Below are positions 49,589 to 62,165 of a stretch of DNA of 64,000 nucleotides, piece by piece. Within the stretch, counting starts at the first letter, position 1. Each line of letters begins with the position of its first letter. The stretch covers positions 11,861,653-11,925,652 of the forward strand of contig NC_136020.1 in NCBI RefSeq assembly GCF_048128805.1, written 5' to 3'. The notes below the pieces were generated by a model that ran no database searches, was not told the DNA's origin, and saw only the letters and a program-made list of their open reading frames with translations. Made by a program: the position numbers and the translations under genes. This DNA comes from Centroberyx gerrardi. Lineage: Eukaryota > Chordata > Actinopteri > Beryciformes > Berycidae.

Positions 49589-52500
49589 ATGGAGAAGCCA
49601 GCAGCCTCATCCAGAGCGGAGCTGGAGGAGAGAAAAGGCCTGGTGGAGGTATAGTAGCTTACTCGTTAAATTACAGCTCCTTCATTTTCTATAATTTACT
49701 GTAATTAGACAGCAACAAGATGTAGCATATGGCTGATTATGAGTTGCTTGACAGAAACTACTTCTCTACACATTGAAAATCAATGCATCACCTGCATATT
49801 TCTTAAGTCATTTTGGAGACACTCATCTTGTTTAGAGACGTGTTGCAACTGTTGCCAGCAGTCAAACCATGAAAAAAATCATATCCCATTTCTCCCCAAG
49901 GAGAAAAAAAAGATTTGTGTTGTTGTTATCACATTTGTGAGTAAACCAAACATTATTTTCAAACAAGTGATGGTTACATAGCTGATGATTTAGCGCTGAG
50001 AATGCCTCCAGCTGCAACTCCAATATCGAGGGCTTGGAGCCAAAGGGGCCTAAGTGCGTTATAGCAGATTTTACTGGAGAGCCAAAACAAATTTTGATCA
50101 AACTTGGATCAGCTGCCGTTACCACATACTAAGCACAATATTTTAACTTTTTGTGTTATCAGATTGAGCATTACTATAAAAACAATACTGCTACAGTTTA
50201 AGTTGAATTATATTTGTTAACTTTTTTAAAAATGGCAAAAGAGTAAAATGTAATGTAAGCGTATGTAAGTAAACAATTGTAAAACACATTCATTTTAATA
50301 CAAATCTAGCAATTACACTTCAATCAACACTGAAATATAAAACAAGATCAGAATGAATATCTTTATCTTGAAGTAATGCTCAGCAACTTTCACCAAGGCC
50401 TTTAAAACTGTAGCTACATGGAACATATCGAATTGATTGATACATTTTTTCTGTTAAAAACTTTTAATAAACCTTTTTAATAAACCTCTATAGACATAAG
50501 AAACTACTTTTGATTCTAAACTACTACTTTTTTTTTCTTTTGCTAGTATAATACATTTTTGTATGTGTCCCGGGACACATCACTTATTGATGTGTCCTGG
50601 GACACATTCAAAGACCTGTAAAACTCCTCATAACACTGAGGGAGAACTTCAGCTAGCAGCAGTCTTACTACCAAAGCTCATCTTGACCAGTTCACACTCC
50701 TAACATTATAAAATAACATTTTGAATCTATAGGCCTAAGTATTTCATGGGAATATTAACATATTTACATTCGTCTAATATTGACCTAGAATATTAATTAG
50801 GATATGAATAGGATACTAAAAATGATGTGATCATGCTGCCATGCTAGCATTACTTAGTCAGCATGCATTTTGAGTTGACCTAAGTGCTGTTAGAATCCTC
50901 TACCCACAATGCTTGTTCAGTGTCAAAAGTGGGGTTTTGCTTGGTGTCAAAAGGGCGTAAGTGCAGTTACGCCCTTTTGGCAGCAAACAAAACCCTACTT
51001 TTACTGTTACGGCTTTCAGTTTTTGTTTAATTAAAACTTATGGGTCATGATTTCAGTTGTGTACTTTTGGCACTGAAAAGATCTCACTGAGACCTTTCAA
51101 TTGATATATAATACTCATATTCGCCCAAAATCGCACTTACACCCCTTTGGCAGTTGCATGTCGCAAAATGACATATTTACTGAGCGAGAGTACTAATCAG
51201 AGCAGCACATAGGGAAGCTGAATCATAGGTGTTGGTAGCAATATAACTGGTTATTTTGTTAGATTTTGTTTAATTACAGTGTCATTATGCAAAAACAGAG
51301 CTATAATGTAAAACTATACTATACTACTACTATCTCTGTGTAGCTCTAGCAGTTACTGTTGTTTCAGGTGGCTGTTTAAGACTTTTTTTTTTTTTTTTCT
51401 GTGCTTTACTTTGATTAAAAATATATGGCCATTTACCTGTTGAGTGGCTTTTTGGACTCTTGGTCCCATGAACCTATTAAATTCCATTATGAAATTTCAA
51501 AAATACATCGGCGTAAATGAGACAATAAACTGTTATTTCCTCATTCCTGAAAAAACTTCCTTTTTGCAGATGTACTCAGTGTCCCACCAGGGCAGGAACT
51601 TTTTATCCAAAGGCCACAGTGGCTGATAAATCCCCAAATTCACCATTCACTTTGACCATTTTACCAGCTACAGCTACATTTTTACAGCAGAACAGAGCCT
51701 CCTAATGGTCAGCTTTGTGCTAAAGTGGCCAGTAGAATAGACTAACTTACCAAACACAACCAAAATGTTGTGTTTCACCATGTAGGTGGATGGCACAGTG
51801 CTGAGAGGGGCTGAGGGTGGAGAGGTGGATCCTCAGCCTCAGACTCCGAGGAAGTCCAGCTCCTCCCGCTCCTCCCGCAAGAGCTTCCGCTTAGACTACC
51901 GGCTGGAGGTAGAAACCCCGCCTCGCCTAAAACCTCCTCCTCTCCCTGAAACTCTGACACATCTCCTCTTCTCCTCCACTTCAGCTCTCCTTGAACCTCT
52001 CTCCTGTCCTCTCTCCTGCCTCCCCCAAACCGCCTCTTCTCCCACTTCCCACCAATTCTCTCCAACTCTTCCCTGTTCTCTTCAAGCCTCCTTCTCTCCC
52101 TGCACCTTGCTAAAACCTCCTCCTCTCTTCCAATGCTTCCCAAACATTTTCTCTCCTCAACTTCTTCACAAACTCCCCCTCTCCTCCACCTTCCGAAACC
52201 TCCCCTCCTCTCTTCCACCTCCTCCAAACCTCCTGGTGGCCGATTGCCCTAAGTAAATGGCTAAATTGTATTCCCTGCTTAAGTGTATGCAAAGACAAAA
52301 CACAAATTTATCAAGAATGTAATTCAAATATAAATGGCTAAAATGTAACTGTAATTGCTAATTTCGATTGTAGGAGGAAGTGACGAGGTCCTGTCAGGAC
52401 AAACATGGCCGCTGGATCAACCCCTGGTCCACATGGAGGTTCCCTTCCTACTCAACCCTGCTGAGGTTCCTGTTGTTGGACAAAAATAACAGCAACGTGC

Positions 52501-55500
52501 CAACTACTAAAGAGGTAGGTAACTGTTAAAGGGGTAGGTAACAAGTAAAGAAGTGGGGAGCTAGTAAAACGGTAGGTAACTAGTAAAGATGTAGGTAACT
52601 AGTTAAAGGGTAGGTAGGGATAAAAATGAATGTAACTAAAGTGCTGTCTGTTTTTTAAGCTGCTTCACAGCAAATATCCAATATTAATAAGTGTTTGTTT
52701 GTCCACTCATGGAGCTGATATGGCTCTGGGGCGGCTGTTCAAAACTATCTAAGTGTGTTTTATTTACTCCGATGAGGTTGGACTTCACTGGCACTGTTGA
52801 TTTTTACACTTGACGATTTTGCTGTGTATCGATCTTGTATCAAAATCTTGTAGAAGCCGATGTATATCAGTGTTATCAGTGATTTATATCAGTGTTTTTT
52901 AGCCTGAGTGATCAGAACCACAGGTCATAGTTCAGCCAACTTTTTCTTTACCACTGCATCCCTGTTCCCACCTCTGTAAGCAGTAACCTGGCCCTCGTCA
53001 GCGCTCACAACCCCGGTGGTATTTATAGCTGTTAGTGTAAACCTAGCTGAGCTCAGTAAGGGTAAAAAAAAAAAAAAAAAAATGTCTTATGCCTACTACG
53101 TAGTTGTTGCTTGCCTTGTCCTAAGAATTTCATTGTTCAGAATGACCTTGTGTGATACTGTGCATTTGATAAATAAAACACTTTGACTTTGACTTTGGCT
53201 TAATGGCTTCAAAGGCTGCCTTCACACAGCAACAGAAAATCAGATTTTTAACCCCTTAGTGGCAACAGATCAGGGTTTGTATGCACGAAGCCTCTCTGAA
53301 TAAGGGTACAAATGAAGGATCAGAGAGGTCATACATTTTACCATAGGAACTGCACTATGGCATCAAGTAATATGCAAATAAGATTGTATTTGGGAGCAGT
53401 TTCACCTCTGTGTGTTCAGTATTTAGGGCACTGTGGTGAAAAGATGGGAAGCTAGCTCAAATCATTCATTAAACATACACAATGTGTAAAAATGTTAGCA
53501 TGTACTCTAATGAACTACATAAATAACTACATAAAACAAAATAACTACGTAAAAACACAACGCTAAGTTGATCAAAGAGCGTATTTGAGAGTGTATTTCT
53601 TTAAAAGGTAGCAGAATCAGTGTGATCTTACCACTCAAGCACCAAACCAACCAACTCCAAAAGCCGGAAAAACCCTACAAGTGGCAACATGAAACATGCC
53701 AACCGCTGTGTTTGGACAGGAACCAACAGTGCACCACTCCAACATTTCCAAACAAATTACACACAAAACAATCACTTTTTTTTATTAGGGTGAGAGCATT
53801 AAGGTCATAAGGCTGAAACATCCTACTCTTCTTAATCAATAGATGGCTGTTTTATTTCATTCTTCCCTAATGCTATCTGTCCCTCTCCCTCTATGTTTCT
53901 CTCCCTCCCTCTTTCTCCACTCTCTCCTTCCTTCTTCCTCCCTCCTGCAACCTTCCTCTCCATCACTTCTACCCTCCATACGCTTTCTCCTCCCTCTCAC
54001 CTTCTCTTCCCTCCCTCTTTGCTTCTTTTCTCTCTCTCTCTCTCCCTCCAGGCCCTAGACAGTGAACTCCCGGTGATGGTACCGTACTTCGTCCAGGAGC
54101 CAGACCTGAACGGCGAGGTCCGCTCCTCCGCCCTGCCCGACTCTGCTCCGGGTCTGAGAGTCACCTGGCTGGGTCACGCCACGGTTCTGGTTGAACTGGA
54201 CGGGCTGAATATTCTGACCGACCCGATCTTCAGCCAGCGGGCCTCGCCGGTCCAGTTCATGGGGCCCAAAAGGTACCGAGGGCCCCCCTGCACTGTGGAA
54301 CAGGTTTAGTACTTTTTGACACCATGTTTTACCAGATTTTGTTATGAGGATTTATTTAGGTGTTAAGATTTTTTCTTTTTTTTTTTTTCATTTTACTATA
54401 TTTTGTACATTTTTTTAAAAGGTTTTTCTTCATAGTTTTGATTAAAATTGTTCTTTTTTTTTTTTTTTTTTACAAGATGTATTTGCTAGGAGTGTGTGTC
54501 GACTTTTCGTATTGTTTCTCTCTGTCTGCTGGTATCCCATCATTGTTATTGTGTGTTACTCTGTATATGTCACAGCATTTCTTACAGACCTTAGGTCAAA
54601 TAGTATTTGCTGATGTTTTTTATGGTTTGTTTTAGCTCACTTAAGTGCCAGGATGAGTGGGTGGTGTTTGACACTTAGGACACTATCACAAGTGCCAGAT
54701 GGCAATCACAGGAAAGCACTTGAAAGCCAATTTAGCATCATATTATCTGTGATCGACAACGTACATAATGTTATCTGAAATGTCCTGATGTGGAAAACCC
54801 CACCCATCTGGTGCTCCAAGCAGGTGAAAACAAACACTAAGAATAATTTCTAACAAACCATTTGACCCAGGTCTAGTTTCCTGCTGGTGTAACAGTTTGT
54901 TCTCTCTCGTCTCCCTCCCTGCCCTTCTCTCCCTCCCTTCCTTCCTTCCTTGCTTCCTTACTTTCTCCCTCCCTTCCTTCCTTCCTTCCTTCCTTCCCTC
55001 TCCTCCCAACAGCTGCCCAGGATCGATGCTGTTGTGATCAGTCATTCTCATTATGATCATCTGGATGCTGGATCTGTGGCCAGCCTTAACGCACGCTTTG
55101 GAGGGGAGCTACGCTGGTATGATGGATGGATGGATGGATGGATGGATGAATGGATGGATGGATGGATGCTGGATCTGTGGCCAGCATTAATCAATAATAC
55201 TTTTGGAGGTTACAGTTTATGCATTTAGCTGATTCTCTCATCCAGTGTGTCTTTGAGTGAAACAATAGAAAATCACATGAACAATAAGCAAATCCATGGG
55301 AAACCAATACAGTGGTAGGATCTAGAAAATGAGGATTCTTATTTTGTAAAAGGGAGATGGAGTGATCGCACACACAAACACACACACGGAAAACTTTGTA
55401 CCCCTTGGCCTGAAGTGTACGTGCATGTATGTATTGTATGCATGTGTGTATTTATGCGTGTGTGTGTGTGTGTGTCGTAGGTTCGTGCCCCTGGGTTTGA

Positions 55501-56831
55501 TGGACTGGCTGGTGAAGGCGGGCTGTGAGAACGTGATGGAGCTGGACTGGTGGAAGGAGAACTGCGTCCCGGGTCACGATGACATCACATTCGTCTGCAC
55601 ACCCGCTCAGCACTGGAGCAAACGCACCGCGCTGGACGACAACAAGGTACTCTGTTGTATTTGAGCACTTTTTAAAAATATTTCTGTAGTATAGAGTTGA
55701 GGGCTGTGGGGTGTTCATGATTTATTCTCAGCATCTCAATAGTTCATAGTAAAAAAACATGCCCCAAAAAGAAAATTTTGATTGTTGGGGATCTTCTTCA
55801 TTTATTTATTCATACCCTTTATTTCATCGGGTAATCCCATTGATGCTAAAAATATCTTTTTTAAAAGAGGCCTGGCCAAGAAAGCAGCGTCATGAAAAAG
55901 GTTTCAGACAAATAAGACAAAACAATGTGCATTAGCAAAAATGCAGTTAAAATCCTGTAATGGGTATGTGTTAAGTCAAAATTCACCATATGAACTTTGA
56001 AAATGATGTAGTTGAATAGCTGAGCAGGATCAGTAGCCAAACCTAAGTAGATCTTGGAAAAATAAAGTGTAGACAGATCCTGCCGCAACATCCTTCAGAG
56101 TCATTTCTAACTCATCAAGAGAGAGCAGCTCTTTCAGGGCCAGAGCAGAGGCAGCAGAGTGCATGAAAACTTTTTTAACATGCTTCTCTTTCTTCCTCTT
56201 TGTCTCTCTCTCTTCCTCCCAGGCTTTATGGGGGAGCTGGTCTGTTCTGGGTCCTGACCATCGATTCTTCTTTGCTGGTGACACCGGCTACTGCTCCTCC
56301 TTCCAGGAGATCGGACGGCGCTTCGGACCTTTTGACCTCGCTGCAATCCCCATTGGAGCATACCTGCCCAGGTATACACACACACACACACTGTCCTTTT
56401 TGTTCTTTTTCTCTTTGACCTGACCTGACACACCCACACGTTACAAATAAACCAATAGAATGTATTTATGTAATGTAATTACTAAACTATACCCACACGC
56501 TCTCCTCTTTTTACAGCTTGTTAAGAACCTTTGAGCTTCCAGTTACATTAAATCTGGTCCACAACCACCAGGCCTCCAATTAGAATTTGAGACTCTGGTG
56601 AAAACACAACTTTTAAATATTTTGTCTTATGAGCCTAGAACAGTATGCTAACCATTGTGCTACAGAGACAAACGTGTAAGAATATGTGTGTGTGTATCTG
56701 TGTGTGTTTCAGGGATGTGATGCGCGGGCAGCATGTCGACCCAGAAGAGGCTGTTCAGATTCACCAAGACGTTCAGGCCAAACGCTCACTGGCCATTCAC
56801 TGGGGGACCTTTGCCCTCGCTCATGAGGTAG

Positions 56832-56867
<36 letters not shown>

Positions 56868-57844
56868 ACAGTGGATAGACAGATTTAGCTACCTAGTTAT
56901 TGATTAGTTTATGTTTTGTGTGTATGCCTAGTTTAATTCTATTGTGAGGTCCAGAGTATAGCACAGTGTCAGAAAAAACAACATTTTTGCGGTAGAAAAT
57001 GTGAATTTAAAGTGTATGTATGTGTGTGTGTGTGTGTGTGTGTATAAGTGAAATATTGTTTGAATGCTTTGTACTGAGTAAGGAAACAGAGCAATTAAAA
57101 TGTGTGTTTTCTGGGCAATGTGAAAAATAAATCTTTTTAAAACAACAATGGCTGACAGGAGTCAATAAAGTATCACATTACTGTTTCATTATCATTAACT
57201 CCTTGGTCACTGTTATAAACCAGAGTTGCCTAAAGAGTCACTCTGTGTGTATGGATGCCTTCAGAGAGAGAGAGAGAGAGGCAGAGAGAGCATCACAGAG
57301 GTAAAAAGTGCTCTGCCACTCTATTTTGTTCTCGTGACACAAAAGAAAACAAAAGTGTCATTGTCCGTTAATCTGCATGACTATTTCTGCAGCTAACACA
57401 GTTTCATACAGCCTCTGGCTAGCTGCCATGCTTGGAAAGTTCTGAAACGAGCTGACAAAAAGCCTGTAGTAACGCTCTGCCTGGGCGCTGGGCTAAATTT
57501 GATCTTTTTAATGCCTCGGTATGGGGAGAATGAGCTAAAGCTGGTCTGTTTAAAGCCAAAGTATGTGGACGGTTAGGTAAAGTTGGTCTTTAACACTCCC
57601 TTTCTCTTCACTGCTCTTTTCCTTTTCCTTCTGTGCCTCGCTCTCCATTTCTCCCCCTGGCTTTCTCTCTCCTTTCTTTCCCTCTCTCTCTCTCTCTCCC
57701 TCTCCCTCCCAGTACTACCTGGAGCCCCCGGCCCGACTCAGAGAGGCCCTGGAACAGAAAGGGTTGCAGCCGGACTCCTTCTTCACTTTGCACCATGGGG
57801 AGTCTCGCCTTATTGCGCCGCAGGAAGAGGAGGTCTTCGACTGA
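49589..57844 (+). CDS. napepld: N-acyl-phosphatidylethanolamine-hydrolysing phospholipase D, complete
   Basis: Exons: 49589-49648, 51786-51908, 52374-52514, 54052-54303, 55013-55116, 55481-55646, 56223-56371, 56713-56827, 57713-57844. The product is 413 residues (human 393). It starts [20 protein letters not shown]; the first exon begins at 49573 with this ATG as the first in frame. A Ser/Arg-rich stretch and [13 protein letters not shown] match the human N-terminus, which is otherwise the variable part. The metallo-beta-lactamase fold is intact: HSHYDH at residues 203-208, TPAQHW, FAGDTGY and AIHWGTF supply the zinc ligands. The enzyme releases N-acylethanolamines (anandamide and relatives) from NAPE at membranes. 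The protein ends [14 protein letters not shown]. Confidence 0.97.
50035..51165. mobile_element. Possible 1.1-kb element with gccaaaggggYNtaagtgcg ends and central palindrome
   Basis: The left side has gagccaaaggggcctaagtg then cg; the right side in reverse complement has ctgccaaaggggtgtaagtg then cg. The central hairpin at 50925-51001 contains the same word twice (gtcaaaagggcgtaagtgca on the top strand and ttacgcccttttggcag in the other arm). This makes four related copies in one interval. There is no coding capacity. Confidence 0.45.
50563..50607. other. 20-bp stem, 5-base loop hairpin made of two GTGTCCxGGGACAC palindromes
   Basis: Arm 1 (50563-50582) and arm 2 (50588-50607) pair with one mismatch around the loop cttat. 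Each arm is itself a near-perfect palindrome centred on CCCGGG or CCTGGG. It lies in the intron between the first and second coding exons of napepld. Confidence 0.8.
51425..51580. repeat. Dispersed repeat, copy 3 of the 360-530 family
   Basis: Shares aacctattaaa, atttcaaaaatac, ttcctcattcctgaaaaaac and ctttttgcagatg with the copy at 360-530. It directly adjoins the element fragment at 51595-51752. Confidence 0.45.
51595..51752. mobile_element. Short copy of the 26042-26353 inverted-repeat family
   Basis: Begins aactttttatccaaaggcca and continues cagtggctgataaatcccca; the right end has aaagtggccagtagaatag. It lies 30 bp before the acceptor of napepld exon 51786-51908. Confidence 0.55.
53060..53205 (+). 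repeat. Retroposon 3' tail with (GACTTT)n
   Basis: An A-run, then ctaagaatttcattgttcag, gatactgtgcatttgataaa and taaaacactttgactttgac. This is the usual form of a LINE/SINE 3' end in fish. It lies in the napepld intron 52515-54051, which otherwise contains AT-rich sequence and a CT-rich tract from 53880 to the acceptor. Confidence 0.45.
55117..55209 (+). repeat. (GATG)n run plus partial copy of napepld exon 5
   Basis: Immediately behind the exon donor there is a ggat/gatg array, then ggatgctggatctgtggc and cagcattaa, which repeat exon positions 55063-55089 with one mismatch. The later word cttttggagg matches the exon's ctttggagg. Confidence 0.85.
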
Positions 57845-59388
57845 TCGGACCAATGAGTGTTTCCACGCACACCGATGTCCCGCAAATATCTGGGATTGTC
57901 TAGTGTTTTGTTTTCGATTAGGTGTTGTACCAGATGTTGGTGTGAACACATCACATGCCATTCACAAAGACTCAAATAGGCTCTTATCCTGACCGCAAGA
58001 AATCCAGATAAGATACCAGGGAAATAGTGATATTATCCAGTATACTGCGGCTTCAATACTACTCATCCTTTCTGCTGTTGGTTTTTGTGGACGGAGTAAG
58101 TTCTGCGTCTATTATAATGTGCAGAATATTCTGTTGATCATGTACAGATGGACACTGGTGATTAGGATATGAAAATGCATACAAACAGCTTATCCAAACT
58201 GTAAGTAGGATATGAAAATGACATGTAATATTGTTTAATTGTAAACACGCTGAATGTTTTCCCTGGTATTACATAGTCAGGGTGGGCAATACGCATTTTA
58301 AAAGAATTGTATTTTTAACTCTTTGCAGCACAGATCTGGTTTTCCTATGTCTCATGAGGAGAAACAGGGATTTTTCCATGTATTCAGCCATGAGAAGATT
58401 GTGTGTGCGCCACAAAGTGAAAATCAGATCTTCTGCAGCTGTCTAAATGCGACCAATATGTTTTTTTCCATGACATTAGTGTACCGCACTGCACCCATAC
58501 TGGCACAGTCCAATGTAGTTTTCCATTGTGTTCTGTAGCATGAATTCGGTATTGGCCCACTTTTTAAGGGCTCGGGTTACATCTGCATGTTCTTCTTCAC
58601 AAACAGAAGCACACATGCTCACTATTCCATTGGAAAACTAAAGGGTGTTGATAGTGATGGTGATGTTGATATTGGCATTGGCATTTAGTAGGCCCAGTGT
58701 TGGTACAGTACGCTACTAATGCAACAGAAAAAAAGTCTCAAATACCACTGAGTAGGTGGGGCTTGTCACCTCTTCACCAGAGGAGATGCCACCTTGCCAG
58801 TTATTCACATACGCAACAAAGTCAGCATGTCATACGATAATTTCTAAACATTTTAGAGACACCCGCCATTGCTGGAGACATGATGGTATTCCATTTTGCT
58901 CAGTGTTAAACTGATAAAATCTTATTTCCCACATTTTCTTGTCTGTGAAAGACAGAGGTAACATAAAAAAAAACCCACATTTTTGTTTTTGTGATCCCAA
59001 AGAAGATAAAAGTAACGAGTTTTAGACATTTAGAAAGTTGTCTCCAGCTATGTTGAGGGTCTACACATTTTCTTTCCATGTCATGAAGTGAGGTTCTTGT
59101 TGTGCATTGGTTTCAAAAGAGAGTTTTGGTCTAAATGCTGCTTCAGAGGCCTTTCAGCCCTGAGAAGAAAAGCATTCTTGGGGAAACACTGGCTTGGACG
59201 GAAGGGGGAAATTAGACCCAGAACCAGTGAAAAGAAGACTGGATGATTATGTCATCAGATGGCAGAACCTCATTGATCAGGAGGCCAGCACTGTGACCAG
59301 AATTCTTTTTCAGAATGTCTTAACATCAAGGAAACGGAGCACAAAGAAAGTAGGATGCAACATGAATTGATCTTATCACATGGAGCAA
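57845..59388 (+). other. napepld: napepld 3'UTR and flanking sequence
   Basis: No coding exon or clear structure is seen. No canonical AATAAA could be fixed close to the stop codon; candidates lie far downstream (for example 61711-61716), so the 3'UTR end is open. Confidence 0.4.
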
Positions 59389-59622
59389 CAGTGTTCTAGA
59401 ATGCTGGTCCCATGTAACTATGCTAACCAGTGTTCTAGAGTGCGGGACCCATGTAACTATGGTAGCCAGTGTTCTAGGGTGCTGTTTCCATGTAACTGTG
59501 GTAACCAATGTCCTAGAGATCTGGTGCCATGTAACCACGGTAACCAGTGTTCTGGAGTGTTGTTCCCATGTAACTATGGTAACAAGCATTCTAGAGTGCT
59601 GGTCCCATCTCAACCCATGGAG
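59389..59622. repeat. 39-bp minisatellite, six copies
   Basis: Copies start at 59389, 59428, 59467, 59506, 59545 and 59584, each built on cagtgttctagagtgctggt then cccatgtaactatggtaac. The period of 39 is 13 codons, so both strands keep spurious open frames of 80-120 codons across it. Confidence 0.95.
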
Positions 59623-60819
59623 ATTTGACTTAGGCAAAACTCTGACTCAACTTTGTACATGGAAAGATGCTGGGTTGAACCACACACCTATCAAGCTGGA
59701 CTCAAGAGATTGCACCCATTGTAATGTAATTTCATGTACACACACACAGCTGGACACCTGGTCTAAGCTCATATGGGTGTTAAACCATTAGAAAGTCTTT
59801 TAGAGTAGTGGCTTTCAAAGATTGGTGCTGGCTTATGATGCATTACAAAGGCGTCCAATTTTTATTCTGAATGTACTCTTTGGCCAACTCAAGTGTCAGA
59901 AGGAAAATCACATTTGATGTATTCATCATCATAGTACAAACTCAAAGCTATTGTTATGCTAACAGAAAGTGCAGTTGAAGTGCTGCAACATGTAGAAGTT
60001 GAAGACTTTAAAGATTGTGCACTGCCAACATGGTGCAGTGCTCCCGCCTCAAATGTTTGCTGTTGATGCTCTAAAACCACAGACAGCATGGAAATGTGAT
60101 TCTTCTTTTGCTTCTCAGTGTGATCATCATGAAAGTTGAGTATTTAAATTTATTTTTTTTTCTGAGGCTTTTAGCTGATAGTCTTAACTTACAAGTGCAG
60201 ATTGTCAACATAACAAGCAGGAGTGCAAGGGTCAGAACCACAGTGCCAGGTCACAGTACTGCATGGCCAAACAGGGCTAACTGTGGTTTACACATGATCC
60301 ATGCCACTGAATTTCTCATAAAATGTCATTTTAGTTGCAATTTTGCTTGATTCTTATTGCCAACAGAGATGATTTGGAGCTTGAGTTTCAAATAAGTTGT
60401 TAGCATTTTAGTATTACTTTGTTTTAGAACAGGGTCAAACAGCACTTGCAAATACTTTCTATGGTTTGTTTTTATTTTTACCGAGGTGTCAGATCAGGTT
60501 GCCACATGGCACAGTGAGTAACAGAAGGTTTAGGCAGTCACAGGAAAATATTTCAAAATCCCTTTAATATACTTTAAAGAATAAACTGTTTTCCATAAGC
60601 ATTTAAAAACAGCACAATGTTAAAAATCAAATATATTCATTCAAAAATGTAAGTGATGACACAGTGTGCTATGGGGATTTCACATCAGCAAATGAAAATG
60701 AGGCAAAATGATAGACTGCCAGCTATTGATTCTAGGTGTGTATTGTCCTCCATGTTGAAACAATGATGCCAGCAAAAAACCTTAGGTCACACTGTCCCAG
60801 TAAATACATGGTCCTGTGT

Positions 60820-60965
60820 CATTTCAGTGGGTCGTGTGGCACTAACACTGCCAGGGTCAGGGGTTTGAATCCCACTGGGGCCAAACATACTAAAATGTAC
60901 ACACTCATGGTACTGCAAGGGTCTGCCAAACACCACACTGTATGTTTTTGACTGTATACATTTGA
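60820..60965 (+). repeat. SINE-like fragment with pol III B box
   Basis: gtcgtgtggcactaacactg is followed by caggggtttgaatcccactg, a good B box, then gggtctgccaaacacc. A retroposon tail fragment (cttttagctgatagtcttaa) lies nearby at 60168. Confidence 0.4.
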
Positions 60966-62049
60966 TTTTTGCTGGGATTTGTAGAGAATATATAACCAAG
61001 TCACAATATTGAGCTGTGACAAATTCTTCCAAACTCCGCTAGGTGGCAGCATCATTCACAACTTTTTTACTGTATGGAAAACCATTAACTCCTCACCCGC
61101 CTAAATTGAAGAAACCATCTACTTTTACAAAATAACTGATAGCACAATATGAAAACAAATTGTTTAAATGGGTAGAAGGTCCCTGGTTGACAAAATCATA
61201 ATACATTTACAAGCTGTAGAGAGATTGAATGACAAACTTCTCATTTATCTTGAATGGATATGTAGAGTTTTGGAATACAACTTTTCCATGATGTCAAACA
61301 ATGTTGTATAATGTAATTTTTGTTCCTCTATAAATCCAGATACTGACTGGTTTATTCTGTATGGGTCGATGGATGGCTGTTCTCTACACTTTGTCTCATT
61401 GGCCATTTGCCCTGTTTTAATGAATGTACATATGTTCTTTTGACTAAGTGCACATTATGTGATGTACAGTATGTGCACTATATGTTGAGTGTAAAATACA
61501 GTGAATATGTGAGTGCTGGACATCATTTTTGTCTGTGTTTCTGTGCATGATTATTAGTATTTAATCAGCAGAGCAAAATTAATCTAGATAGCTCATGTAT
61601 TCCACTTTGTCCTTTCATAAAAATTCAATTTATCTTCAAAACACAAACAGTATTTGATTATCATTGTCATACTGGCAATATCCATACAGCTGTAAACTAC
61701 AATAGCTATGAATAAAAAAATATATAATTTAATATTTTTTAATGCTGCCAAGCTGACAGACTGCTCTCTGTGAAATTACTGAACCCACTGAATCCACGGT
61801 CCACTTCAAGGTTTATCAAATGACATAAATAATGGCATTAATCTTGTCATGGTTTTTGACATTACGGTCAGTCATTGCAGCTATTGGTGACAGTCTACAG
61901 GAAAACAAAAATCATCATAAGTCACTAGAGCTCAAAGTGATTCTTAAAGTTGTTTACTTATGACCAACAGCCAAAAAACCTCAAAGTATTCATTTTATAA
62001 TGATATCAAACAGAGAAAAGTAAGCAAATCTTATCATGTGTGAAGCTGT

Positions 62050-62165
62050 AACCAGCAAATGTTTGGTGTGTTTTTTTGATAAATGACTAAAACAATTAAT
62101 TAATTATCAAAATTATGATTGATCATCTAATCGATTAATTGACTAATCATTCCAGCACTAAACTT
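62050..62165. repeat. attaattgactaatcattcc-type fish interspersed repeat
   Basis: The words aaacaattaattaattatca, aatcgattaattgactaatc and attccagcacta match the end of a very common teleost dispersed repeat. Recognised from memory. Confidence 0.5.

Noticed and set aside
51775-52227. Minus-strand ORF of 150 codons, Glu/Arg-rich
   Set aside because: Shadow of the CT-rich intron and exon of napepld; no splice or start support.
59326-59637. Minus-strand ORF of 103 codons with repeated SRTLVT units
   Set aside because: Minisatellite with a period divisible by three; equal openness on both strands argues against selection.
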